From positions 1 through 23,237 of the forward strand of contig QXVZ01033511.1 in assembly GCA_008931825.1 (NCBI GenBank): 23,237 bases of DNA, in the 5' to 3' direction. The notes under the pieces are model-generated. The model saw only the letters and a program-made list of their open reading frames with translations. It did not search any database and was not told the DNA's origin. This document shows, piece after piece, positions 1 to 8,818 of this stretch. Positions within the stretch are counted from its first letter, which is position 1. Each line of letters starts with the position of its first letter. The DNA comes from Phallusia fumigata (Eukaryota > Chordata > Ascidiacea > Phlebobranchia > Ascidiidae). Made by a program: the position numbers and the translations under genes.

Positions 1-135
1 CTTGTTGGAAAACTCACTCTAAGGGTGTAAAGTTGAATGTAAAAGCGCTATGATTGGCTGCACGGAGCTCGTTAAGAAACCCGCTTTAAACGTACAAAGT
101 CGTACATGTAACAATCGCTATGGTTGAATACACGG
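1..135 (+). repeat. 70-bp repeat array A1, upstream of gene 1
   Basis: About two units of the 70-bp repeat that recurs seven times in this window. Its landmarks are CATGTAAC, AAGCGCTATGGTTGACTGCA, GAAGCTCGTTAGGAAACCCG and GTGCAAAGTCGTG. The array runs off the left edge, so its full length is unknown. It has the same orientation relative to gene 1 as array A6 has to gene 2 and A7 to gene 3, and each is followed by the conserved upstream block. Confidence 0.8.
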
Positions 136-189
136 CAACAATTGGTAAACAACATTTAGGTTCACAAAGTAACAAAAAAGGCAAACCCA

Positions 190-300
190 GACAAAATGAT
201 TTCATCCTCATCGCAAAGTACGGTAACCCTGCATGCATGGTTAGCTATAGAAGTGCATTTAGGCCCCTGTCTGTGTAGAAATGTTCGAGGCGGATTTTGA
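190..300 (+). promoter_or_regulatory. Conserved upstream block, gene 1 copy
   Basis: This segment is about 81% identical over the first 62 nt to a minus-strand segment upstream of gene 2 (14252 down to 14150). It resembles 18195-18285 upstream of gene 3 more weakly. Shared pieces are CATCGCAAA, a GCTAG core, and TGTGTAGAAA at the far end. From the ATG at 196 it can be read as a 35-codon ORF, and the gene 2 copy has a similar one, but the gene 3 copy has no matching ATG. That favours a non-coding or promoter-proximal element. Its function is inferred only from conservation and position. Confidence 0.5.
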
Positions 301-530
301 AAAGAGTTTTGATTTTGTTACATGCGAGACCTTAATGTAAAACCTGTGTTTACTGGCACAGTAAGAGCGGACTAAATTGTTGCTTGTTCAGTATCAGTGT
401 TACGTGTAGGCTAACCAAGGTATAACTTAGAGCCCCTAGCATCTTGGGAAGTCTGCAAAGTTAGTATCGAACATAGCCCCAGTTATCACAAACAGCTTTT
501 GTACAAATAATAAATTCCGAATCAGTCCGT

Positions 531-686
531 TTTGCATGCGCGACTTTGCTTAAAGTGGGTTTTCTAACGAGCTTCGTGTAGTCAACCACACCGCTGGTTA
601 CATTTACAAATTTACAGGCTTTAAACGGGTTTCCTAACGGGATTTGTGCAATCAACCGTAGCGCTTGTTACATAACAGCTTTACAC
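531..686 (-). repeat. 70-bp repeat array A2, abutting gene 1 exon 1
   Basis: About two diverged units of the 70-bp repeat in reverse orientation. They end roughly 20 nt before the start codon of gene 1. The 64-codon reading frame here on the minus strand is repeat sequence, not a gene. Confidence 0.8.
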
Positions 687-704
687 GAAAAATACAAAAT
701 ATAC

Positions 705-3700
705 ATGGAAAATGACAGTCCGACAAAGACGACTCCTGAAGATGGGATTTCGGTAAGTTTATAGTAATTTTTTAACACGCCACACTAATATCCTGTTTCC
801 ATGGCCGTCTGTCCGATCGGACTTCTCCGTTTTTTCCGTCCGATCAGACCCGAAAAAGCATGACTCGGCGAATTTTTCACCGTTTTAGCGGACCTCCTCG
901 CGAGTTTTTGTTTGTCTCGTTAGTTGTTGCCTGCGCCTGTTTACAGCAGTTTTGTGGAAATATAACTATTACTGGTAACTTTAAAAGGAATTCTAGAACA
1001 AATTTACCGCATGTAAATGTTGTTACGGATGGCTATAGTGATAGGCTGTCACATATGTTTTATGTTTATGGCATTGAAGTATCAGTTTAACAAGCACAGT
1101 GCTGTCAGCCATATGTTTCTCTTGGCCTCAAAACTAATTATCATGTCGACAAAACTTGCACCCAAGAAATTTGGGAAAAATCAAACATATGGAGGTTTTA
1201 TCCTAAAAAAACTTATCAGCAACTATTTACAAAACCTATAGTACACAATAACATGCATCAAGTTAATGCACGACACGCTTTTGACGCCCTCGATTGCCCC
1301 AACAACGCGTTCAGTAACATTGAACCGGAATGGCAATGGAAATAAGTTACGTATCCGTGTTGGTCTGATCGGACCACAATTTGTAATAAGTCCGATCAGA
1401 CTAACGGCCATGGAAACAGGATATAAGATAGACGTTTGTCAAGGCTGCTATAACAGATAGTCATGAACATACAGTCGCTGGAGTGTTTGTGCTAGTTTGT
1501 CCTTGACTTTTATAACTTTGCGATGACTTGCTTCTGGGCTCTCTCCATATCTTCCCTGATCGGTGCATCACACGCTTATTGACCACACTATTCTGCTGTT
1601 AGTAGTATTTACGACCAATTTTCTCGTGGTGAAACTCGGCAACATTGATTGTCGAAACGTTTTTCTTACAATGTGTTATACACGAGATCTGCGGAAACTA
1701 TGATTCTCAGCTACTCAAGCCCGTGCCGTGGGTACCCGTTGCTATTTACTTCTCTGAGTAGTTGCTCAGTATGTGTTGAAAACTTCATCAGGTTGAGGCA
1801 TTATAAAATTACGCAAGCTGCCGGAATGTAGGGCCCAAAGGTAAGACCCTATGCATCCACATTTGAAATACGATCAAAGCGATCTTTAAACCAGCTTTGC
1901 TAAGTCGTGCATTAGTGCTATTGTGTCGCTATAATTTCTTTCACCGAGCGAAATAAACTCAACTCAACTCAACTCATGACACTACAAGCCTTGTTGCAAA
2001 TTCAAGGGCTCGAATTTGATTCTTGTACAGCTTGCGCAGTGAGATCAATTACACTTTGATGTCAGAATGCTTGAAATATAAGAAACTAACACGTTTACGC
2101 AATTCAATAGCTCCAACAAATGAAAATTGTTGCCATTGTTGTCCAATTTCTCACAGAGAAAAGTACCATTTTTCCACATGATTTCCTTGACCGTCTGTGC
2201 TGAGTAGAACGAGAGAGAAACAGAAAAAAGAAACTTATTGATGCGAATCGGATTAAGATTTTTACGTGTTGACGGATTAAAATGTTTTACGTTTTGACAA
2301 ACCTCTTTGCTTTCGACAGTAAGTATCTTCGTATTGATTTCAAATTCAAACTATGAATTGTGTATCTACGATTTAAGGTAGCTCTCAGCGAAAAGTCAAA
2401 AATACAAAGCAGCTTACCAACAAGCCCCGTCACATAACGCTTAATAATGACGGTGTAGTTGCAACGCGTTCAACCTCCTCCCATCAATTGTGCCCTTCAC
2501 TTTTTTGCGTCTCATATGACGTTTTAACGTTGCGCAGCTATATTCCGGCCCGGTGATTGATTTAGTGCTATTGTGTTGCTACAATTTCTTTCACCAAGCG
2601 ACAAAAAAACTTAACTCAACTCAACTCAACTTAAACTTATGTTTTTTATGTAGGGGAACTCGTGGTTTGGTGCCTTCTCTCTTCTGATGAGCGGTTTCAT
2701 GTCTTTCTACACACTGGCTTACCATTATACAGGACTGGGACCTCTGATACCAATATTACAGGATATATACAATGCCACTTACTATGTAAGCAACTTGAAA
2801 AATGAATCTAAATCTGGACCCATTTTTAGCTTTATATTATCAGCGTTGGGCGCAACAATGCGTCATGCTCATAATGAGTCCACTGTCGAGTTACCTGCCT
2901 CATTGCAGTTCAATTCTTAAAAGCTTTTGTGGTGGTGTTTTCAAATTTAGTTTATAGTTTGTTTTCCTCGATATACATCGCTTACGATTCTTGCTCATAG
3001 AAAATTAAGCAAAATATGCGGGATTGGAACCCAATTTACTTTACAGCAAACACGTGGTAAACATGATATGAATTGCCGAGGTAAATGAGTTGTTAGCGCA
3101 ACTTCCGACATTGAGGGTTCTAATCCTGTCTCAGTCACTTGTGTTACCTTGAGCAAGAAACTTAAGCGGCATTGCTGTAACCCAGTGAAACACGATGGGT
3201 TGACCCAAATTGATTTAAAAAAACGAACATTACTTATTTAGGAATTGTTCCGCCCTCCGAGCATTAAAAATGAAACAAACAAACAAATTCACAGTAAAAT
3301 TTGTGCACCGTGCCATATTTGGCCACACGCAGTTTGTAAATTAACGTTGAAAACAGTAACCTAAGTTTTAATTTGTTTCCTCAGGACCGTTACTGCGTTT
3401 CGATGCCGGAGAAGACCTGGCTGCTCCTCCTCTCCATCACCATTTCCATCATGATCGCGGGAGGGTTTATCGGAGGAAGTGGGAGCAAGATAATGCTCAC
3501 ATTCTTTACTAGGAAACATTTCCTCCAGATAGCGCATCTCTTGAACATCATGGGAACTCTGATGATTGCACTCGTCGGCGGTTTGTCCGGATCTTATGAA
3601 GCTTTTATCATTGGACGTTTCCTCCTCGGATTGCCAATTGGAGTCTTCTACTGTAAGTATTTGTTGAAATCAACAACAAAAAAACCACAGTTTTTAACTC

Positions 3701-6700
3701 TCAATGTGATGCAATTGAAGATACAATCAGGAAGTCCTCTTTTAGAGTGTAGGTATAGTTTGCCATACTTAACCAGGGGTATCTGCTAAACCAAGCATGT
3801 CAAACTGTAAATTTCTGAGTCTGCCAAAAAAGAATGTCTCTAGCTCATTTTTGTCAAAAGATTTTTTGAGGCAACACCAAAATCTCATAGTTTTTTGAAT
3901 AAATAACCCAGAATCAACGGCTTATCCATAGTCAGGTCGCTATGGTTGACTGCACGAAGCTCGTTAGGAAACCCGCTCTAGGCATACATTCACAAAGTCG
4001 TGAATGTATCAAGCACTATGGTTGACTGCACGAAGCTCGTTAGGAAACCCGCTTCTAGCGTGCAAAGTCGTGAATGTAGCAAGCACTATGGTTGACTGCA
4101 CGAAGCTCGTTAGGAAACCCGCTTCTAGCGTGCAAAGTCGTGAATGTAGCAAACGCTATGGTTTACTGCTAATTTGCCATTATCTAACAGGTCCGGTCGG
4201 CCCACATGAGATCAAATGTTCTTTATCTGACCTCAGAAACAAACTGAGTTTGACATGTCTGCCCTAGGGGTGACGAGCATGATTTGTTTTTCAAATTACT
4301 TTTTGGAGATTACAGAAGGGGGTCCAAGAACTGGTGATTTCAAAGGTTTACGGGGAAAGAAAAAGGTTAAGAATTACTATTCTAAATTGTTTTACAGCTC
4401 TCATTCCTCTGATGATTGTTGAGATGAGCACACCTGGGAAACGGGCTCTCTGGACTAGTAGTGCTTCAATAGGTGCTGCGTTTGGCCATTTCTGTGGTCC
4501 TGTCATGTCGCATCCGAAGGTAAGTGTAGTTTGAAAACGATATAAAACTATTAGAGCTCAATTACTAGGGATTGAGTTGCGGAAATTTGCTGTCGCGGGT
4601 TCGAATCCCATCGCAAACCAGATCGAAACCAGTGTGCACGTTTAGTAAAGGGTTTGATTGCGTGTTGCGCCTCCTGTACGTATAGCGAGACTCATTAAAA
4701 CGTACGGCCTTTCGAAGCGTGGTACGTGATACGCACTGCTCAATACGTACAGTACCATTTCCTATCCTTGACAATAGATGGCAGTACGGTACGGTAGCTG
4801 TTGAGAAAATAATCTTGTGCAACCAAGATAGCGGCTGCAACGAAAGTGTTCTGCTCGCAAGGTTGTTGCTTCTAATCCAGCCTTGACCTCTTTATTTTAC
4901 TGAGAAAGTGGAAAGTTAAAAGTCCCCAATTCAACATAAATTTGTTCCAAAACAAATGAAATGAAGCAAGTAGCATATTAGGGGATTCATTATGAACATA
5001 ACATATTCGCCAAGGCAGGATAAAAAATTAAAAAAGTATCATTATATTTTTCTTTAAACATTGGGCACACCGTGATTATGAGCACAAAACATTCAATTGT
5101 TTGCCCACTAGGTTTTAAAATTTGAGAAAAATAAACGTAGCAAACAGAAATCCTGATTATATATCAACAAACTGTTACTTTAATCTTCGGTAGACATTGG
5201 GCACACAAGCACTTTGGCCCATCGCGATGGCGTTTCCAGCTCTTCCATCGATATTTTACTTGATCGCCAGTTTGTGGATTCCTGAAACTCCCTACTATCT
5301 TGTGCGTGAATCGAGAACACAAGACGCGATGGATTCCCTGAGGAAATTGAGGAACGGCAATGACGTAAGATGATGATGACGTCAGAGTGAAGAATTTCCA
5401 ATTATTATAGCTTTAAAGTTTAAAGCGGGTTTCCTAACGAGCTACGTTCAGTCAACCATAGCGCTCTTTACATACACGACTTTACACACCAAAAACGGGT
5501 TTCCTAACGAGCTTCGTGAAGTCAACCATAGCGCTCTTAACATGCACGACTTTACACACCTAAAGCGGGTTTCCTAACGAGCTTCGTAATCAACCACAGC
5601 GCTCTTTACATGCACCACTTTGCACACCTAAAGCGGGTTTTCCAACGAGCTTCGTGTAGCTGTTTTTATTACAACGTGTAATTTTCATGATTATTTGCAG
5701 AGTGAGCTTCAGCATGAAATGGACAAAATCGAAGCGGAGGTCTACACCAATACAAATGTGGTGACGTTAAAAGAAATGTTTTTCACTCGTCAATACAGGT
5801 GAGAACCGAAGTGTACAAAGTTCCTCAAAGCCGATTGTTATCTGATATTTCGACATTAAAAAAAAGCAAGACAACGGTTTAACAATTTTGTTTACAGGAG
5901 ACAGTTAATAGCAGTTGTTGGAATTTACATCGGTTTCGCATTGAATGGAATACACCACTTGCTGTTCTACACCGACCAACTATTCCTGGCCGCCAATATC
6001 ACACCAGAACACGTTACAACTGCTAGCATTGGAGTTTATGGAGTTCAGTTTCTGTTTGGCTTTGCTGGGGTAAGCTAAAAAAAGGCCAAAATGCTGCTAA
6101 AATTAAAAAGCACTTAACTCAACGCACGTTTGCTCAACTTCAGGCACCTACGTTCCACTTAACGCACGTTTACTCTACTTCCCCAAAGATGCTCCACTTA
6201 ACACACCTTCACTTAATTTAACACAACTTTACTCTACTTACTGAACCTTCACTCAACTTAGCACACCTTTACTCAACCTAACACAAAGATACTCTACTTA
6301 CTACTTCTTCACTCAACTTAACACACCTTTACTCAACCTAACACAAAGATACTCAACTTAATAAACCTTTACTCAACTCAACACAAAGATACTCAACCTA
6401 ACACACCTTTGCCCAACTTAACACAACTTTACTCAACTTATGACAACTTTTCTCAACACACCTTTGCTAACGTAACTCATTTTTGAGCAGCCGAAACTGG
6501 TCGATCGATTCGGGAGTTTAAACGTGAACAAGGGTTCGACCACCACTCTCATTTTATCGTTGATTCTCTTCACCATAAGTCAAGCTACCAACGACCTTGC
6601 TCCAACAGTTATGCCAATTATTGCTATTGTATCTGTGGCTATTTTTTTAGTTGGGTGAGTTTATGCTTGTTCATTTGAGTTCGCTGTTGAACAACCCGCT

Positions 6701-7380
6701 TCGCTACTGCTCCGTGATTCTTTGGTCAACTTCGCGGTATTTCACTGTGTCGGGGCTAAGCTGTCACCTTTCTTTCTTGATAAAACCTAAAAACCTGAGG
6801 CGGGATTAGCACCCACAACCTTGCGAGTACAATGAGGCTTCGCCACAGTAATATCCTGACAAAATAGATACAAAGGTTTAGACACATAAAACTAGCATGA
6901 CTCAAACCCAAATGAAAAACTTTGAAGTCAATTAACATTCAAGTTTTAAAATAGATTCCTCAGTGCAATGCAAAATTCGACGCTTGTTTTATTGGGGGAA
7001 CTCACCACTGAGCCAACTCGCCCTACTGTCTTTGCATTTGGTTCAACAATATTGTGGATTTTGTCGATGACAAACTCTTTCATCCCACCCTACATGCAGG
7101 TAGATGCTTAAAAATATTACAAGTCGTGTTGATAAAGTGCATTGTCGTGAATTGACTCAAATTAGAGATTAGAGTTAAAAAAGTCACAAGTTTAACAAAA
7201 CTTGAAATAAATCACGTTTTAAACATACATACCCTGTATATTTTTGTCAAGATTGCTCTAGGACCGTATGCAATGACAATCTGGATTGGAACGTTGATCC
7301 TATTTCTGTTGTTTCAAATCTCCTACCTTCCCGATACAAGAGGAAAGACTACTGACGAAATCCAAGCTCACTTTAAGTAA
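705..7380 (+). CDS. SLC2A/GLUT-like sugar transporter, gene 1 (complete, 10 exons)
   Basis: Exons are 705-752, 2654-2785, 3385-3652, 4398-4519, 5194-5364, 5701-5798, 5898-6069, 6491-6654, 6955-7099 and 7252-7380 (TAA). All introns are GT-AG and the frame is open throughout, giving 482 residues, near the usual GLUT length. It is an integral membrane facilitator, predicted to have 12 helices. Landmarks: sequon NAT at 56-58 in the first outer loop; TRK 102-104; GRFLLG 137-142; E158 and KR 164-165; PETPYYL 220-226 before the cytosolic loop; DRFG 342-345; GEL 406-408 and RP 414-415; PDTRGKTTDEI 467-477 near the C terminus. Exon 10 has two possible AG acceptors ten bases apart; only the first (7250-7251) keeps the frame, and gene 2 confirms it. 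The start is supported by gene 3, whose exon 1 is also 48 nt and ends in EDGIS. Positions that contact glucose in GLUT1 appear replaced, so the substrate is uncertain. Confidence 0.93.
788..1424. mobile_element. MITE-like element with 21-bp perfect terminal inverted repeats
   Basis: The left end 788-808 (ATATCCTG...GGCCGT) is the exact reverse complement of 1404-1424. Just inside each end are two near-palindromic 12-mers: GTCCGATCGGAC at 811-822, GTCCGATCAGAC at 838-849, GTCTGATCGGAC at 1363-1374 and GTCCGATCAGAC at 1390-1401. The ends can be read as flanked by TA (789-790 and 1422-1423), which would fit a Tc1/mariner-type insertion. No transposase reading frame is visible inside. It lies in intron 1 of gene 1. 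Confidence 0.75.
1509..1590 (+). repeat. Segment shared between intron 1 of gene 1 and gene 3
   Basis: About 73 nt align with 19353-19430 in intron 1 of gene 3 at roughly 78% identity by hand count. Shared pieces include TGCTTCT, CTCTCT and ACACGCTT. It could be surviving paralogous intron sequence, an intronic regulatory element, or a dispersed repeat. No third copy was found upstream of gene 2. Confidence 0.55.
1910..1977 (+). repeat. SINE-like element B, 3' end with (ACTCA)n tail
   Basis: The sequence GTGCTATTGTGTCGCTATAA, then a TTTCTTTCACC(G/A)AGCGA motif, then tandem ACTCA units. The same 3' end recurs at 2425-2635, 21695-21888 and 21905-22008, so this is a dispersed element with a microsatellite tail. 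Only the 3' part is present here. Confidence 0.65.
2425..2635 (+). repeat. SINE-like element B, longest copy
   Basis: Begins near CCGTCACATAACGC and contains TAATGACGGTGTAG, GCGTTCA and GTTTTAACGTTGCGCAGCTA. It ends in TTTCTTTCACCAAGCGA followed by ACTCA repeats. The order matches 21695-21888 in intron 3 of gene 3. It lies at the end of intron 1 of gene 1, about 20 nt before exon 2. I saw no clear tRNA promoter boxes in its head. Confidence 0.65.
2838..3040 (-). repeat. SINE-like element A in intron 2 of gene 1 (antisense)
   Basis: Read on the minus strand it starts with a B-box-like GGTTCCAATCC, then GAGCAAGAA, and ends with ACTGCAATGAGGCAGGTAAC and a CATTATGAGCATG tail. The same element, also antisense to the gene, sits in intron 2 of gene 2 (13450-13705) and gene 3 (20235-20455). 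Frames that run from exon 2 into this region are intron read-through. Confidence 0.75.
3085..3228 (+). repeat. SINE-like element A, head and middle
   Basis: Contains GGTTCTAATCCTGTCTCAGT (B-box-like), CTTGTGTTACCTTGAGCAAG, and AACCCAGTGAAACACGATGG. It matches the first half of the copy at 13450-13705. It lies in intron 2 of gene 1, next to but opposite in orientation to the antisense copy. Confidence 0.7.
3935..4168 (+). repeat. 70-bp repeat array A3, intron 3 of gene 1
   Basis: More than three units. The two units starting near 4016 and 4086 are almost identical, at a spacing of exactly 70 bp. Because 70 is not a multiple of three, open frames passing through the array are not evidence of a protein. 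Confidence 0.9.
4545..4618 (+). pseudogene. tRNA-derived sequence, intron 4 of gene 1
   Basis: A perfect B-box-type T arm, GCGGGTTCGAATCCC, lies around 4596-4609. Upstream is a GAGCTCAATTACTAGGG segment like a D arm or A box. A normal acceptor stem and anticodon arm cannot be drawn, so this is a tRNA relic or SINE head. Genes 2 and 3 have tRNA-like sequences in the same intron and orientation. Confidence 0.6.
4845..4890 (+). repeat. SINE-like element A head fragment, intron 4 of gene 1
   Basis: CTGCTCGCAAGGTTGTTGCT followed by TCTAATCCAGCCTTGACCTC matches the head of element A. A matching fragment lies in intron 4 of gene 2 at 11633-11668, also sense to its gene. Confidence 0.65.
5413..5662 (-). 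repeat. 70-bp repeat array A4, intron 5 of gene 1 (antisense)
   Basis: Nearly four units in reverse orientation, recognised by GCGGGTTTCCTAACGAGCTT and CATGCACGACTTT. Intron 5 of gene 2 carries the matching array A5, also antisense to its gene. Confidence 0.9.
6108..6478 (+). repeat. 20-bp minisatellite in intron 7 of gene 1, with a 60-bp higher-order period
   Basis: Tandem copies of a 20-bp unit close to ACTCAACTTAACACACCTTT fill almost the whole intron. In the middle, 6241-6300 and 6301-6360 line up base for base with few differences, so three diverged 20-mers form a 60-bp unit. The first units read ACTTAACTCAAC, resembling the tail of SINE-like element B, a possible seed. Intron 7 of gene 2 holds the same satellite in the same orientation. 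Confidence 0.9.
6785..6835 (-). repeat. SINE-like element A head fragment, intron 8 of gene 1 (antisense)
   Basis: On the minus strand this reads CTCGCAAGGTTGTGGGTGCT followed by AATCCCGCCTC. Intron 8 of gene 2 has a matching fragment (9628-9675), also antisense to the gene. Confidence 0.65.
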
Positions 7381-7433
7381 AACCAAACCGGGTTTTTTAG
7401 CCCAAGAAGTTGGAATGGCACATTGCTTTGCAC

Positions 7434-7448
7434 AATAAATGTAATAAA
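7434..7448 (+). terminator. Poly(A) signals of gene 1
   Basis: Two AATAAA hexamers, at 7434-7439 and 7443-7448, lie 54 and 63 nt after the TAA of gene 1. The spacing suits a short 3' UTR. Confidence 0.75.
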
Positions 7449-8009
7449 CATGTCGCACAACTACACTTTAACTTTAAAACGCGAAAAACTGCCAGAAAAG
7501 CTTATGTTGGCTCTTGTAACTACAGAACATTAACAGATTTTAGGTATTTAAGCAACGATTATCGAAAATATAGGTAATAGGATACTTATTGGTTCTGTCA
7601 TTTTGATATAACTCAGTCCAATGTTTTCAGTGCATAAAGCGATGGTGGACTTTTGTACTGTAGTAACTCATAATTGTAAAAGCTTTTGTGTTTCCCAAAA
7701 GAGTTTTTACTAAAAAAAACTTTTGGCATACAAACCGCATGCATCTGTCCAATCTGAATTTTAGCAGCTTGCATTTTTGTAGTAGTTTGGGGTTTCATCG
7801 TGTAAAAAGTGTGGTTATTTTATTGTTGTATCTTGACCTTGGCTAGTTTCAATGTCACATGTGTATTATTGCAGCGGGATTTTTGTGATTTTTCTGTCGA
7901 CTGCAGAGCGTTTTGCGAGTTAAAATGTCGTTATTAAACATGTGTGGAATTCGCCTGGTCAAGATAACTCCAGTGTACTCTTTTATACAAGTTACTTGGA
8001 GCTTAGTGC

Positions 8010-8140
8010 CACTGTCCTGTGCTCGCAAGGTTGTGGGTTCTAATCCTGTCTCGTCCTTGACTTGTGTTTTCCTGAACAATAAATTTTTGCGGTGTTTCTC
8101 TGATTCAGTAAAATCCAATGGTTCAACTTTTCTGCGTGAT
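8010..8140 (+). repeat. SINE-like element A, intergenic copy
   Basis: TGTGCTCGCAAGGTTGTGGG, then TTCTAATCCTGTCTCG, ACTTGTGTTTTCCTGA and AGTAAAATCCAATGG match the head and middle of element A. The tail is missing or too diverged to see. Confidence 0.7.
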
Positions 8141-8596
8141 TAACCAACGCCTTTTGAACCTGCGCCTTGTTGTATGTAAATGCTTCAAAGGTTGAATGTA
8201 ATTCGGCTTTATGCTGTTCGATAGTTAAACATATACAACAGTTGGTTAGCTTCCAATTCGTTATTATCCCCCTTCTACACCTGGCGTTCAGCAGTTCATT
8301 TTTATATTACGGAAACGGTTTTACGGAAACAACAATAGAAAGAAATCACAGAAACCCAACGAAACAATCAAAAAACATATACTGCTGACACGGGCTTGAA
8401 ATATCTCAAAAGTAACATTTTCACATATATTATGTTTCTCACTATGGTTGTCGAAGTTAAGCAGATAGTTGGCATCTGTTCGCAAAATCTGACTACCTTA
8501 ACTACAAAATTATTTGGGAATATAAATGAAGCTGGGACTAAGTGACCCTACCCTGGGGCCAGTTCCAATCACGTTGGGGTTGCCAAGGTCCAAACA

Positions 8597-8602
8597 TTTA
8601 AT
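8597..8602 (-). terminator. Possible poly(A) signal of gene 2 (ATTAAA)
   Basis: The nearest common poly(A) hexamer downstream of the gene 2 stop is ATTAAA on the minus strand, about 217 nt past the stop. No AATAAA is closer. Weak evidence: position and hexamer only. Confidence 0.3.
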
Positions 8603-8818
8603 TTGCCATACAACTGTGGCGACAGACACAACTTAATCTTAATACAGCTTAATACTCATTCTGGCCTCATACAAGGACACAACATATACCTGGGTCATTT
8701 TCGTGTTTGAGGTTGTACATCTTGCAGAACAATTACAAAGTTGCAACATCTTTGCAGCCGTCATTGTAAAAAGGAATTTGCCAGTCCAAATGCTTGGACA
8801 AAAAATTGCAGTTTGTTT

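Larger units (their letters stand above)
7449..8818. other. Intergenic spacer between convergent genes 1 and 2
   Basis: I see no supported gene here. The stretch holds one SINE-like element A copy (8010-8140) and otherwise AT-rich unique sequence. The short open frames at 7613-7798, 7855-8118, 7913-8143 and 8167-8388 show no recognisable domain, and two of them overlap the SINE. Confidence 0.6.

Noticed and set aside
7260..7261. Alternative AG acceptor for exon 10 of gene 1
   Set aside because: It shifts the frame into a TGA within five codons. The acceptor at 7250-7251 gives IALGPY, matching gene 2.
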